20,436 bases of DNA. Origin: Chloroflexota bacterium. Lineage in GTDB: Bacteria > Chloroflexota > Dormibacteria > Dormibacterales > Dormibacteraceae. The notes under the pieces are model-generated. The model did not search any database and had not been told where the DNA came from. It saw only the letters and a list, made by a program, of their open reading frames with translations. Both the position numbers and the translations under genes were made by a program. Below, piece after piece: positions 7,596 through 17,156 of this stretch (its first letter is position 1; each line of letters starts with the position of its first letter). The stretch is taken from positions 5,294-25,729 of the forward strand of contig VBKD01000082.1 of the NCBI GenBank assembly GCA_005888075.1, in the 5' to 3' direction.

Positions 7596-8620
7596 GCGGC
7601 TTTCTCGACGCGGCCAACCACCGCCCTGTCGACGTCACCCCTGTCTGGTTGATGCGGCAGGCCGGCCGGTCGTTGCCCGAGTATCGCAAGCTGCGGGAGC
7701 GCTGGACGCTTGCCGACATCGTCGCGCAGCCGGAGCTTTGCGCCGAGGTCACCCTTCAGCCGGTGCGCAGGCTCGGGGTCGACGCGGCCGTGATGTTCGC
7801 GGACATCATGCTGCCACTGCAGGGGATGGGCGTCGACTTTGAGCTCGTCGAAAACGTCGGGCCGGTGATCGCTCATCCCATCACGGATGCCGCGGACATC
7901 GACCGGCTGCGCGTCCCGGCCGGAGACGATGCCGCGCCGAACGTGATCGCCGCGATCCGCCAGGTGGTGGCCCAGTCGCCTGTGCCGGTGATCGGCTTCG
8001 CGGGTGGGCCGTTCACGCTGGCGAGCTACCTGATCGAAGGCAAGCCGAGCCGAGATTTCGCCAAGGTCAAGGCCTTCATGTACTCGCAGCCGGCTGCGTT
8101 CGACCTGCTGCTCGCGAAGCTCGCCGCCACCATGGCCGGTTACCTGCAAGCGCAGGTGAAGGCAGGTGTGGCCGCGGTGCAGCTTTTCGATTCGTGGGTC
8201 GGCGCGCTGGCCCGTGAGGACTACCGGGAACGCGTCGAGCCGCACACCACCGCGATCTTCGAATCGCTGGCGCCGCTGGAGGTGCCTCGCATTCATTTCG
8301 GCACCAACACGGTCGGCTTGCTGGGGCCAATCGCCGCGACCGGCCCGGACATCATCTCCCTGGACTGGCGGGTGCCGCTGGACACCGGCTGGAAGATGGT
8401 GGGTTTCGACCGAGGCATCCAGGGCAACCTTGACCCCGCGGTGCTTCTCGGGCCGGCCGAACTGGTCCGCTCGCGCACCCGCGACGTGCTGCGTCGCGCC
8501 GGCGGGCGGCCGGGCCACATCTTCAACCTGGGACACGGCGTGCATCCCTCGACCCCGCTCGAGAATCTGCAGCTGCTCGTCGAGACGGTCCACGAGTGGC
8601 AGGTGGCGCGTGTCGCCTGA
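7592..8620 (+). CDS. hemE: Uroporphyrinogen decarboxylase
   Basis: HemE removes the four acetate carboxyls of uroporphyrinogen III to give coproporphyrinogen III. The 342-residue protein has the signature PVWLMRQAGRSLPEY (about residues 17-31), the FADIMLPLQGMG loop with the catalytic Asp, GFAGGPFTLASYL (about 134-146) and the C-terminal HIFNLGHGVHP motif. The start is a TTG whose last two bases form part of the hemQ TGA (TTGA overlap). This start places the first conserved motif at the normal distance from the N-terminus. Its 3' end overlaps hemH by 11 bases. Nothing is missing. Confidence 0.97.
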   Translation: MSGFLDAANHRPVDVTPVWLMRQAGRSLPEYRKLRERWTLADIVAQPELCAEVTLQPVRRLGVDAAVMFADIMLPLQGMGVDFELVENVGPVIAHPITDAADIDRLRVPAGDDAAPNVIAAIRQVVAQSPVPVIGFAGGPFTLASYLIEGKPSRDFAKVKAFMYSQPAAFDLLLAKLAATMAGYLQAQVKAGVAAVQLFDSWVGALAREDYRERVEPHTTAIFESLAPLEVPRIHFGTNTVGLLGPIAATGPDIISLDWRVPLDTGWKMVGFDRGIQGNLDPAVLLGPAELVRSRTRDVLRRAGGRPGHIFNLGHGVHPSTPLENLQLLVETVHEWQVARVA

Positions 8621-9497
8621 GCTGAAGACCGGAGTGCTGTGCATGGCTTACGGCAGCCCCGCCGGCGAAGCCGGCATCGAGGACTATTACACGCACATTC
8701 GCGGCGGGCGCAAGCCGTCGCCCGAGGCGCTCGCCGAGCTGACGGAGCGGTATCGCGCCATCGGGGGCTCACCGCTGACCGAGATCACAAGGGCGCAGGC
8801 CGCGGCCCTGGGCGAACGACTTGGGCTGGCCACCTTCGCCGGTATGAAGCACGCCTCACCCTTCATCGCCGACGGCGCGGCCGAGGCCAGGAAGGCAGGC
8901 ATTGAGCGATTGGTCGGCTTGCCGCTGGCGCCTCATTTCGCCGACATGAGCCTGGGCGCGTACGAGCGGGCCCTCGCCAAGGCCTGGGACGGAGAGCTGA
9001 TCTTCGTCCGAGGTTTTCACGACCATCCCGCCTTCATCCAGGCCGTCGTGCGCATCCTCTCCGAGCGGCTCGCGGAGTCATGGCCGGAGCGTCTCTTCTT
9101 CACCGCGCACAGCCTGCCGGCTCGTATCGTCTCCGAGGGCGATGGCTACCAGGAGCGGCTGCTGGAGAGTTGTAGGCTCGTGACAGCCGCCATGAAGGTT
9201 CCGGAATGGGAGTTTGCGTTCCAGTCGGCGAGCACCACGGGCGAGCCCTGGCTGGGGCCTGACCTGCTCGCGGCGATCGAACGGTCGGGCGCCCGGGATG
9301 TGCTGGTCTGCCCCATCGGATTCGTCGCCGACCACCTCGAGATCCTTTACGACCTCGACGTCGAGGCGCAGAGCTTCGCGCGCGCTCGGGACATGAGGAT
9401 CAGGCGTACCGCGTCGTTCAACACCAGGCCTGAGTTCATCGATGCCCTTGCATCTGTCGCGAGGGATGCGCTCAAGCCCGCCGGAGTCAAGGCATGA
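8610..9497 (+). CDS. hemH: Coproporphyrin ferrochelatase (HemH/CpfC)
   Basis: This encodes 295 residues from a GTG inside the end of hemE; the frame is open further upstream but overlaps hemE completely. The N-terminus CMAYGSPAG with DYYTHIRGGRKPSPE resembles the Bacillus enzyme, including the Tyr of AYGSP that binds metal there. The catalytic His is in FFTAHSLP (H167) and the conserved Glu in FVADHLEILYDLD (E244). Together with hemQ in the same operon, this favours iron insertion into coproporphyrin III. The gene that normally supplies the oxidised substrate (hemY/cgoX) is not in this window. Its end overlaps hemA (ATGA). Confidence 0.95.
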   Translation: MSPELKTGVLCMAYGSPAGEAGIEDYYTHIRGGRKPSPEALAELTERYRAIGGSPLTEITRAQAAALGERLGLATFAGMKHASPFIADGAAEARKAGIERLVGLPLAPHFADMSLGAYERALAKAWDGELIFVRGFHDHPAFIQAVVRILSERLAESWPERLFFTAHSLPARIVSEGDGYQERLLESCRLVTAAMKVPEWEFAFQSASTTGEPWLGPDLLAAIERSGARDVLVCPIGFVADHLEILYDLDVEAQSFARARDMRIRRTASFNTRPEFIDALASVARDALKPAGVKA

Positions 9498-10417
9498 GCG
9501 AGATGTTGTGGGCATTGGTGATGGACTCGAGCCGGCACGACTCTGAAACGCGCGAGACCTTCCGCGAGGAGCTCGATGAGTCTGGGCTTGGCCCGACCGG
9601 CGTCCTCCTCAGCACCTGCCAGCGGACCGAGCTGTATGGATTCGGTCAGATGCCGCGGGGGATCGGCGAAATCCGTCCGATCTTGCAGGAGGAGGCCGCG
9701 CGCCATCTCATCCGCGTCGCCGCGGGCCTGGAGAGCGGTGTGGTCGGAGAGGACGAGGTTCTGCACCAGGTGCGCCAGGCGCTTGCGGAGGCCCACGGGG
9801 GCAGAGCGGTCGACGGGATGGTCAGGCGACTGTTCGAGACCGCAATTGCGACGGGCCGTCGCGCGCGAGCGGGCCGTCCCGCGATGACGCGTGGTCTTGG
9901 TGAGCGAGCGATCGCGTGGCTGGCGGACAAAGCCGAGCTGCGCGGCCATCCGGTCCTTGTCGTGGGTGCGGGCACCATGGGCGCTGCGCTCGCCACATCG
10001 GCCAAGCGCCGTGGCGCGGATGTGACGGTGGCCAGCCGGACCGCCGGACGCGCTGCTCTTCTCGCCCACAAGCTGGGAGCGGGGAGCGCCACGCTCGAGG
10101 CCGCGGCTGAGCTGGCTCACTCGAGCGCCGCCGTGGCGATCGCGCTGGCGGGCCCGTGGCATGAGCTCACCAGGTCGCCCGAATGCCCCGTGGCGGACAT
10201 CTCGACTCCTTCCGCCCTTGATCATGCGGTGCGGGAGAAGCTGAACGGCCGCCTGCTGGACATCGACCGACTGCTGGCGATGACTCCGGGCACTCACGGG
10301 CTCGAGGCCCAGGCCTACAGCCGCCGCGTCGAGCCGCTGGTCACAGAGGCTGTCGACGTTTACATGGACTGGCTGAGAACGCGAAGCACGCGGGCACCCC
10401 TCCCCACCGGCTCGTAG
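9494..10417 (+). CDS. hemA: Glutamyl-tRNA reductase, short form
   Basis: GluTR reduces glutamyl-tRNA(Glu) to glutamate-1-semialdehyde with NADPH. LLSTCQRTELYG carries the catalytic Cys (C42); the usual Asn after Cys is Gln here. HLIRVAAGLESGVVGEDEVLHQVRQA is the second family motif. VLVVGAGTMGAALA (about 154-167) is the NADPH fold, and the linker helix (VDVYMDWLRTRST) is present. The protein stops there: 307 residues against the usual 400-450, so the C-terminal dimerisation domain is absent. The N-terminal segment usually containing HxTAPxxxRE is degenerate. No frameshift explains this, because hemL starts five bases later. It may work as a monomer, need a partner, or be weakly active. Operon position beside hemL supports a real role. 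Confidence 0.85.
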   Translation: MSEMLWALVMDSSRHDSETRETFREELDESGLGPTGVLLSTCQRTELYGFGQMPRGIGEIRPILQEEAARHLIRVAAGLESGVVGEDEVLHQVRQALAEAHGGRAVDGMVRRLFETAIATGRRARAGRPAMTRGLGERAIAWLADKAELRGHPVLVVGAGTMGAALATSAKRRGADVTVASRTAGRAALLAHKLGAGSATLEAAAELAHSSAAVAIALAGPWHELTRSPECPVADISTPSALDHAVREKLNGRLLDIDRLLAMTPGTHGLEAQAYSRRVEPLVTEAVDVYMDWLRTRSTRAPLPTGS

Positions 10418-10422
10418 GCCCG

Positions 10423-11673
<1,251 letters not shown>

Positions 11674-12946
11674 TTCACGACGGCGCCGACGATCAGGGTC
11701 GCCGGCGCCTCGATCGCTTCGCGGTCGGCGAGGCGCGCGATGTCGCCGACGGGCCCGCTGACAGTGCGCTGGTTGGGCAGCGTTGCATTGCTGACCAGCG
11801 CAGCGGGCCGGGAGCCACCAACGGCACGCGCGACCACGCGGGCGACCTCCTCGAGATTCGATCGCGCCATCAGGACGATGAGCGTGTCGGACGCCTGAGC
11901 GAGCTCGCCGAGACGGTCGGCCGAATCGCCGCCCTGGGCAGTCGTGATGGCGATCGAAGACGACAGGCCACGCATCGTCGTGGGTATGCCCGCGGCGGCC
12001 GGCGCGGCGAACGCTGATGTGATACCGGGCACGACCACGACGTCGATCCCGGCGGCCGTCAGCGCACTCAGCTCCTCCCCGCCGCGAGCGAAAACGAACG
12101 GGTCGCCACCTTTCAGGCGAACCACGAAGTGACCGGCGCTTGCGAGCTCGATCAATCGCGCATTGATGTGCTCCTGGCTCGCGCTCTCCCCACCCCCCCG
12201 CTTCCCGACCGCTTCGAGCCTAGCGTCAGGGCCGCAAAGCGAAAGGGTTTCCGTCGAAACCAACGCGTCATGCAGCACGAAGTCGGCGTCGGCGAGGAGC
12301 TCGCGCGCCTTGACCGTCAGAAGGTCGGGGTCGCCAGGACCCGCTCCAACCAGCGCGACGCGCCCGGAATGGCGAACCGAGGATTGCGAGAGCGCCGCCG
12401 CCCGATGCTCCGCTTCCTGGCTCCGGCCGGCGCGCAGGAGCGATCGAACATCGGACGACATGAGGCGCCGGTACGCGCCGGTCTGCTCGGTGATCGAAAC
12501 CCCGCGCTTGCGCAGGTCCCGCCGGATGCGACCGACCAGCGTGGTGAAGGGCCCCCACTCGCGACCCAGCCAGCGCTCGAGCCTTGCGCGCAGCGCCGAT
12601 GCGAGGAACGGGCTCTCACCCTCGGTTGAGATCGCGATGAGCAGAGGATCGCGACGGACGATGGCGGGCGCGATGAAGCGGCACCGCGCAGGGCGGTCGA
12701 TGACGTTGATCAGGATGCCGGCTGCCTCTGCTTCCTCCCAGGTCCGCCGGTTGATGTCTTCGTCTTCGCTAGCCACGATGACCAGGCGCGCACCGGCAAG
12801 ATCGCCGAGCCGGTAGTCGTTCGACGAAATGACTTTGACGGCGGCCCCGGCCTCGGCCAGCATCGCCGTCTTTTCTTCGGCGAGCTTTCCTTCGCCCACG
12901 ACGATGCAGCGCTGGCCGGCGAGGTCAAGGAAGATCGGGTAGTACT

Positions 12947-13036
12947 TCACGCGGTAGCTTCTTCCTTCGCGGCATCGATCAGCACACGTGCCACCTCGGG
13001 ACGCGTGAACTCGGCCGGCAGGTCGCGGCCTTCCTG
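12947..13036 (-). pseudogene. Out-of-frame C-terminal tail of ATP sulfurylase
   Basis: Read in a different frame from the sat coding sequence, this stretch gives EGRDLPAEFTRPEVARVL and continues to a TGA at 12947-12949. It is clearly the normal C-terminal end of ATP sulfurylase (family pattern: PPEFSRPEVARIL). Its TGA overlaps the GTG start of cysG (GTGA), the same junction type as elsewhere in this operon. The tail was therefore once the end of the sat gene. It is now disconnected from it by an internal deletion of 3n+1 bases at about 13036. Confidence 0.85.
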
Positions 13037-14511
13037 CCACACGCCGAGCAGTAAAAGGTGTGCTCGAAGCGAAGGATGTCGATCCCGAGCTCCGCGGGCG
13101 AGTAGGCGTCGAAGATCCGGTGGGCCGCGTATGTGTCGTAGTAATTTCCGACCCCCGCGTGGTCTCGCCCGACGATGAAGTGCGTGCAGCCGTAGTTGCG
13201 CCGCACGATCGCGTGGAAGACGGCTTCCTTCGGCCCCGCGTAACGCATCCAGGCCGGGTTCGTCGCCAGCAGGACGCGGTCCGCCGGGTAGTACCCGTCG
13301 AGCAGCTCCTGGTAGCAGCGCATGCGCACCGAAGCCGGGATGTCGTCGCCTTTGGTCTCACCGACCAGAGGGTGCAGAAGCAATCCGTCGACGATCTCGA
13401 GAGCGACCTTCTGCAGATACTCATGCGCGCGGTGCACGGGGTTGCGCGTCTGGAACCCGACCATGGTCTTCCAGCCGCGCTGACCTTTGACCGCCCGGAC
13501 CTCGGCGGGGGTGAGGTCGAACTCCGGAAAGCCGGAGCTGGGTCGAGCGAGCGCCATCACCTGGCCGCTGAGGGCCCAGCGGCCGGAGTCGTTCAGTGCG
13601 CGGACTCCGGGGTGCGCATCGTCCTCGGTCGCGTAAACGGCAACCGCCTCCCGAGCGTGATCGGTCGCATACGCGTCGGCGACGTCGAGGATGCCGACAG
13701 GTCGATCATCGATGAAGAGACCCACGCGGCCGGCGGTGGGCACTGCGTCGGCCCGCAGAACGATCGGAATCGTGAAGGGCTCTCCGTTGGCGAGCCGCCC
13801 GGATTCGAGCACCGACAGATAGTCGTCGCTGCCCATGAACGCATCCACCGGCGCAAGGGCACCGGCGGCGAGCATGAAGAGGTCGGAAAGCTCACGCTGC
13901 CCGACCTGCAGCCGTGGCAGGCCGCGCGCTTCGGCACGAAGCGCGTCCAGCTCGTCCCCCGATGGCAATCTTTCAGCGACCTGGCGCGGCAGGTGGCCAA
14001 GCCGCTCCAGCTTGTCCACGACCTTCGCCACCGACTCCTCGAGTGTCTCGATCGATGTATCGCACACGACCTCGGCGTGAAGCGGCTCTTCGTACGGGTC
14101 GCTGACGCCGGTGAAGTTGGCGATCTCACCAGCGATGGCCTTGCGATAAAGCCCCTTGACGTCGCGCTCGACCAGCGTGTCGAGCGGACAGCGCACGAAC
14201 ACCTCGACGAAGTTCGGCGTCTGGCCGCGGATCTCGTCGCGAACATCGCGGTACGGCGAGATGGCGGCGGTGATCGCTATGCCGCCGCTCCGCGCGACCA
14301 CACGCGCGACGTAGCCGATGCGCCTGATGTTGGTGTCGCGGTCTTCCTTGGAGAAGCCGAGTCCTTTTGACAGGTGGGTCCGAACCTCGTCACCGTCGAG
14401 CAGCTCGGAGTGGCGGCCACGATGCGTCAGCTCCGCCTGGAGCGCATTCGCGATCGTCGACTTGCCCGCTCCGGATAATCCCGTGAACCACACGACGAAT
14501 CCCTGACTCAA
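12979..14511 (-). CDS. Bifunctional APS kinase / ATP sulfurylase, frameshifted near its 3' end
   Basis: This is an N-terminal APS kinase (CysC; P-loop GLSGAGKST 11-19, LLDGDEVR 38-44) fused to ATP sulfurylase (Sat; from about 190), which activates sulfate to APS. Sat motifs are QTRNPVHRAHEY (354-365), TNPAWMRYAGPKEA and VGRDHAGVG (447-455). The start is a TTG overlapping the ssuC stop (TTGA), backed by AGGAGG six bases upstream. After HTFYCSACG (to residue 492) the family should continue with the second half of a zinc-binding Cys/His motif and SGTKVREML. Instead the frame gives 18 unrelated residues and stops. The true tail lies in another frame at 12947-13036. About 28 codons are missing. 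Either the enzyme is C-terminally damaged or the assembly has an error here. Confidence 0.92.
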   Translation of the reverse strand: MSQGFVVWFTGLSGAGKSTIANALQAELTHRGRHSELLDGDEVRTHLSKGLGFSKEDRDTNIRRIGYVARVVARSGGIAITAAISPYRDVRDEIRGQTPNFVEVFVRCPLDTLVERDVKGLYRKAIAGEIANFTGVSDPYEEPLHAEVVCDTSIETLEESVAKVVDKLERLGHLPRQVAERLPSGDELDALRAEARGLPRLQVGQRELSDLFMLAAGALAPVDAFMGSDDYLSVLESGRLANGEPFTIPIVLRADAVPTAGRVGLFIDDRPVGILDVADAYATDHAREAVAVYATEDDAHPGVRALNDSGRWALSGQVMALARPSSGFPEFDLTPAEVRAVKGQRGWKTMVGFQTRNPVHRAHEYLQKVALEIVDGLLLHPLVGETKGDDIPASVRMRCYQELLDGYYPADRVLLATNPAWMRYAGPKEAVFHAIVRRNYGCTHFIVGRDHAGVGNYYDTYAAHRIFDAYSPAELGIDILRFEHTFYCSACGRKAATCRPSSRVPRWHVC

Positions 14512-15365
14512 ATTTCCCCTCCTAGAAGTCCCCAGCGCTGCCGGATGGATCGGTCGAGCGCGCTGAACAAGCTGTCAATCACGACCCCGATGACGAAGAT
14601 CACGATCATCAATGCGAGCAACTGCTCCGCGTCCGAAAGGTCTCGCGCAAACTGCAGCCGCTGTCCGAGAGACTGCTGGTGGTTGACGATCACGAGCAGC
14701 TCTCCCGCCATGAGGCTCCGCCATGCGAAGGCCCATCCCTGCTTGAGCCCGCCTACGAATGAGGGCAGCGCGGCAGGCAACACTACGTATCGGTACAACC
14801 GCAAACCCGTCGCACCCATCACCCGGCCCACGCGGACCAGCAGCGGCTGAACATGGTCGACTCCGCCGAGCAGACCGGCTGCGATGGCCGGAGCAGCGCC
14901 CAGAATGACCACGAACGTGATCGCCCTCTCGCTGAGCTGGAAGAGCAGGATGGCGAGAGGAAACCAGGCTATGGAAGGCATGGACTGCAAGCCGAGGATC
15001 GCCGAGCCCACGGCCTTGCGGAGAAGGGTGACCCTTGCCACCAATATGCCGACCACCGATCCGATTGCGACGGCGATCGTGTACCCGACGAGGGCACGGC
15101 GGAGGGTGATCGCAACTCCTACGTAAAAATCGAGATGACCCAGATCTCCGGCCAACCGGCCGAAGACCGCCGCCGGACCTGGCAGAACGTAATCGGGTTG
15201 CCACCCGGACCACACCACCGCCTGCCATGCGGTCAGGATCAGGGCGATCGCGGCCACCTTAGGCCAGACATCGCCCCACAGGCGCCGGCCGGACCCGCGC
15301 CGGGGAGCCGGCGACGACTCGTTGACTTCAGGCAGCACGATGCTCCTCGCCAGCTCACTCGCCAC
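14508..15365 (-). CDS. ssuC: ABC transporter permease, SsuC/TauC type
   Basis: The 285-residue inner-membrane protein has about six hydrophobic segments (first at about 35-53, others near 85-110, 118-142, 145-168, 205-225 and 245-270). The cytoplasmic coupling loop, ATGLRLYRYVVLPAALPSFVGG, fits the EAA motif of importer permeases of the nitrate/sulfonate/taurine family. It pairs with the SsuB-like ATPase and SsuA-like binding protein upstream. The start is a GTG overlapping the end of ssuB by 11 bases; the stop overlaps the cysC-sat start. Position inside a sulfate-assimilation operon suggests a sulfur-source importer. The substrate could be sulfonates or sulfate; no desulfonating monooxygenase gene is present in the window. 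Confidence 0.88.
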   Translation of the reverse strand: MASELARSIVLPEVNESSPAPRRGSGRRLWGDVWPKVAAIALILTAWQAVVWSGWQPDYVLPGPAAVFGRLAGDLGHLDFYVGVAITLRRALVGYTIAVAIGSVVGILVARVTLLRKAVGSAILGLQSMPSIAWFPLAILLFQLSERAITFVVILGAAPAIAAGLLGGVDHVQPLLVRVGRVMGATGLRLYRYVVLPAALPSFVGGLKQGWAFAWRSLMAGELLVIVNHQQSLGQRLQFARDLSDAEQLLALMIVIFVIGVVIDSLFSALDRSIRQRWGLLGGEI

Positions 15366-16122
15366 GGCTGTTCATCTCATGCTTCAAACGGTCGGTGATG
15401 CGGCCGGCGATCACGGCAAGCTCGGGTGAATCGAGACTTCTCGGCCGCGGCAGCTCGACCTTCACCTCTTGGGCCACACGACCAGGACGGCTCGTGAAGA
15501 CGAGCACCCGGTCGCCAAGACGCACGGCCTCGCGCGCGTTGTGGGTCACGAACAGGATCGTCAAGCGGCTCTCGTTCCAGATTCGCTCCAGCTCCTCGTG
15601 CAGGAGGTCGCGCGTGATCGCGTCCAGGGCGGCAAACGGCTCGTCCATGAGCAGAACATCGGCGTCCTGAGCAAGCGCGCGAGCGAGAGCGACCCGCTGC
15701 TTCATGCCGCCCGAGAGCTCGTGAGGCCGGCGCTTCTCAAAGCCCTCCAGGTGAACCCGCCTCAACAGCTCGTGGGCCAACTCGCGACGATGCGCGGCCT
15801 TTACGCCTCGCAGCTCGAGGGCCAGCTCGACGTTGCCGGCGGCGGTCAGCCAGGGGAGAAGCGCCGCCTCCTGGAACATGAGCGCCACCCTTCCGTGAAC
15901 GTGGGCGCGTCCAGAGCTGGGCAGGTCAAGTCCCGCGAGGACATTGAGCAGCGTGCTCTTGCCGGAACCCGAGGCACCGACCACGCAGACGAGCTCTCCT
16001 CGCTTGACCTCGAGTGTCGTTCCCTCCAGGGCCAGCAGGAGCTGCCCGTCGTGGGGGAACGCCATCGTCAGCTTCTCCACGCTCAGGGCGTGCTTTTCGG
16101 AGAGCTCGAGCACTTTGCTCAT
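15355..16122 (-). CDS. ssuB: ABC transporter ATP-binding protein, SsuB/TauB type
   Basis: This 255-residue cytoplasmic ATPase energises the importer. The visible motifs, in order, are Walker A GASGSGKST (49-57), the Q-loop FQE (Q84) with the LLPWLT segment typical of nitrate/sulfonate/taurine ATPases, signature LSGGM (136-140), Walker B VLLMDEPF (156-163), the D-loop AALD, and the H-loop VTHN. Everything needed for ATP hydrolysis is present. The ATG overlaps the ssuA stop (ATGA), and the 3' end overlaps ssuC, so the three subunits are probably translationally coupled. Specificity cannot be read from the ATPase itself. Confidence 0.92.
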   Translation of the reverse strand: MSKVLELSEKHALSVEKLTMAFPHDGQLLLALEGTTLEVKRGELVCVVGASGSGKSTLLNVLAGLDLPSSGRAHVHGRVALMFQEAALLPWLTAAGNVELALELRGVKAAHRRELAHELLRRVHLEGFEKRRPHELSGGMKQRVALARALAQDADVLLMDEPFAALDAITRDLLHEELERIWNESRLTILFVTHNAREAVRLGDRVLVFTSRPGRVAQEVKVELPRPRSLDSPELAVIAGRITDRLKHEMNSRGE

Positions 16123-17156
16123 AGGCCGCTCACCACGGGTTGCTGGTGCGCCACGAGCACCTGGTTCAAGAGACCCAGCTCATACAGGCCTTTCAGGTCG
16201 GCGCTCGGCAGCAAGCCAACGCTGTGGGCGTGATCCGCCGAAGCCTTAAGCGTCGGGGCGAGAGGGTCGATGGTGAAGGCGAGGTGCGACCACGCCGCCG
16301 ATACGACACCAGACGCGAGCTTCTTGCCGGTGATCTGCGCGACCGTGTCGTTGGTCAGCGCCTGCGCTTCGGTCGGATTTGAGTTGAGGTAGGTGACCGC
16401 CTGGTACAGCCCTTCCAGCAGGGCCTTGATCCTCTTTGGGTGCCCCTGTAGGAAGTCCGTACGGACAATCAGGTTCGTGGTGACGAACCTCCCCTGTGGC
16501 CACACGTCCCGCTCGTCGAGGAGGATCTTGGCGCCGCCCTCGATGATCAGCCGGCTCGCCCATGGTTCGGGCACCCATGCGCCATCGATCTGACCTTGCT
16601 TGAACGCCGTGAGAGTCTGCGAGTTCTCCTGTGGCAGGACGCCGACATCACCGCCGCCTGCCGTGTCCGCTTTGAAGCCATGGCTCTTCAGGAACCACCG
16701 CAAGGCGACGTCTTGAGTCGCGCCAAGCTGGGGATCCGCGATCTTCTTGCCCTTGAGGTCGGCGACGGACTTGATGCTCGGCTTGACGACAAGGAGCGCC
16801 CCACCCGAGGTGGCGCCGGCAATGACGCGAACCGCCTTGCCGTGCGACTGCGTGTAGGCATTGACGGTTGGGTTCGGACCGACAAAAGCTGCATCGATCG
16901 AGTTCGACAGGATCGCGGTCACCGCGTCGCCGCCGGCATTGAAGGTGTGCGTCTCGAGCGTTACGCCGCTGCCAAGGGCGCCGGCGAAGAATCCTTTATC
17001 GAGGCCCGCCAGAGCCGGAGCATGGGTCAGATTCGGAAAATATCCGAGCCGCAGCGCCATCGGGCCATCGTCGCTGGGCGAGCCCGCGGCGGCCGAGCCG
17101 CAGGCGGCGAGAACCAGCGCCGCCGCCGCCAGAGCCATGTTTTTCGCCCGATTCAC
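16119..17156 (-). CDS. ssuA: ABC transporter substrate-binding lipoprotein, SsuA-like
   Basis: This encodes 345 residues from a GTG that overlaps the cysH stop (GTGA). The signal is MNRAKNMALAAAALVLAAC with lipobox LAAC, so the protein should be lipid-anchored on the outer face, as expected in a monoderm. The mature part follows the NMT1/SsuA pattern: LRLGYFPNLTHAPALAG, AILSNSIDAAFVGPNPTVNAY, IAGATSGGALLVVK, VADLKGKKIADPQLGATQDVAL and GQIDGAWVPEPWASRL. It captures the sulfur compound for SsuBC. The GPNP loop and the operon context suggest a sulfur oxyanion or sulfonate, but no substrate-deciding residue can be named. The full length is present. Confidence 0.88.
   Translation of the reverse strand: MNRAKNMALAAAALVLAACGSAAAGSPSDDGPMALRLGYFPNLTHAPALAGLDKGFFAGALGSGVTLETHTFNAGGDAVTAILSNSIDAAFVGPNPTVNAYTQSHGKAVRVIAGATSGGALLVVKPSIKSVADLKGKKIADPQLGATQDVALRWFLKSHGFKADTAGGGDVGVLPQENSQTLTAFKQGQIDGAWVPEPWASRLIIEGGAKILLDERDVWPQGRFVTTNLIVRTDFLQGHPKRIKALLEGLYQAVTYLNSNPTEAQALTNDTVAQITGKKLASGVVSAAWSHLAFTIDPLAPTLKASADHAHSVGLLPSADLKGLYELGLLNQVLVAHQQPVVSGL

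Noticed and set aside
7364..8644. A 426-codon open frame on the minus strand opposite hemQ, hemE and hemH.
   Set aside because: It is antisense to three well-identified heme genes, has low-complexity composition (rich in Arg, His, Asp, Gly) and no recognisable motif; such frames arise by chance opposite GC-rich genes.
9494..10422. A frameshift as the cause of the short HemA.
   Set aside because: hemL starts five bases after the hemA stop and no GluTR-like sequence appears in other frames, so the domain is absent rather than displaced.
12951..13424. Possible longer N-terminus of the siroheme synthase, since its frame stays open to 13424.
   Set aside because: This part lies inside sat, translates to Arg/Ser/Thr-rich nonsense, and the family N-terminus plus a ribosome binding site fit the GTG at 12950.
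13060..14370. A 436-codon open frame on the plus strand opposite the cysC-sat gene.
   Set aside because: It is fully antisense to a clear CysC-Sat fusion and its composition is that of a shadow frame.
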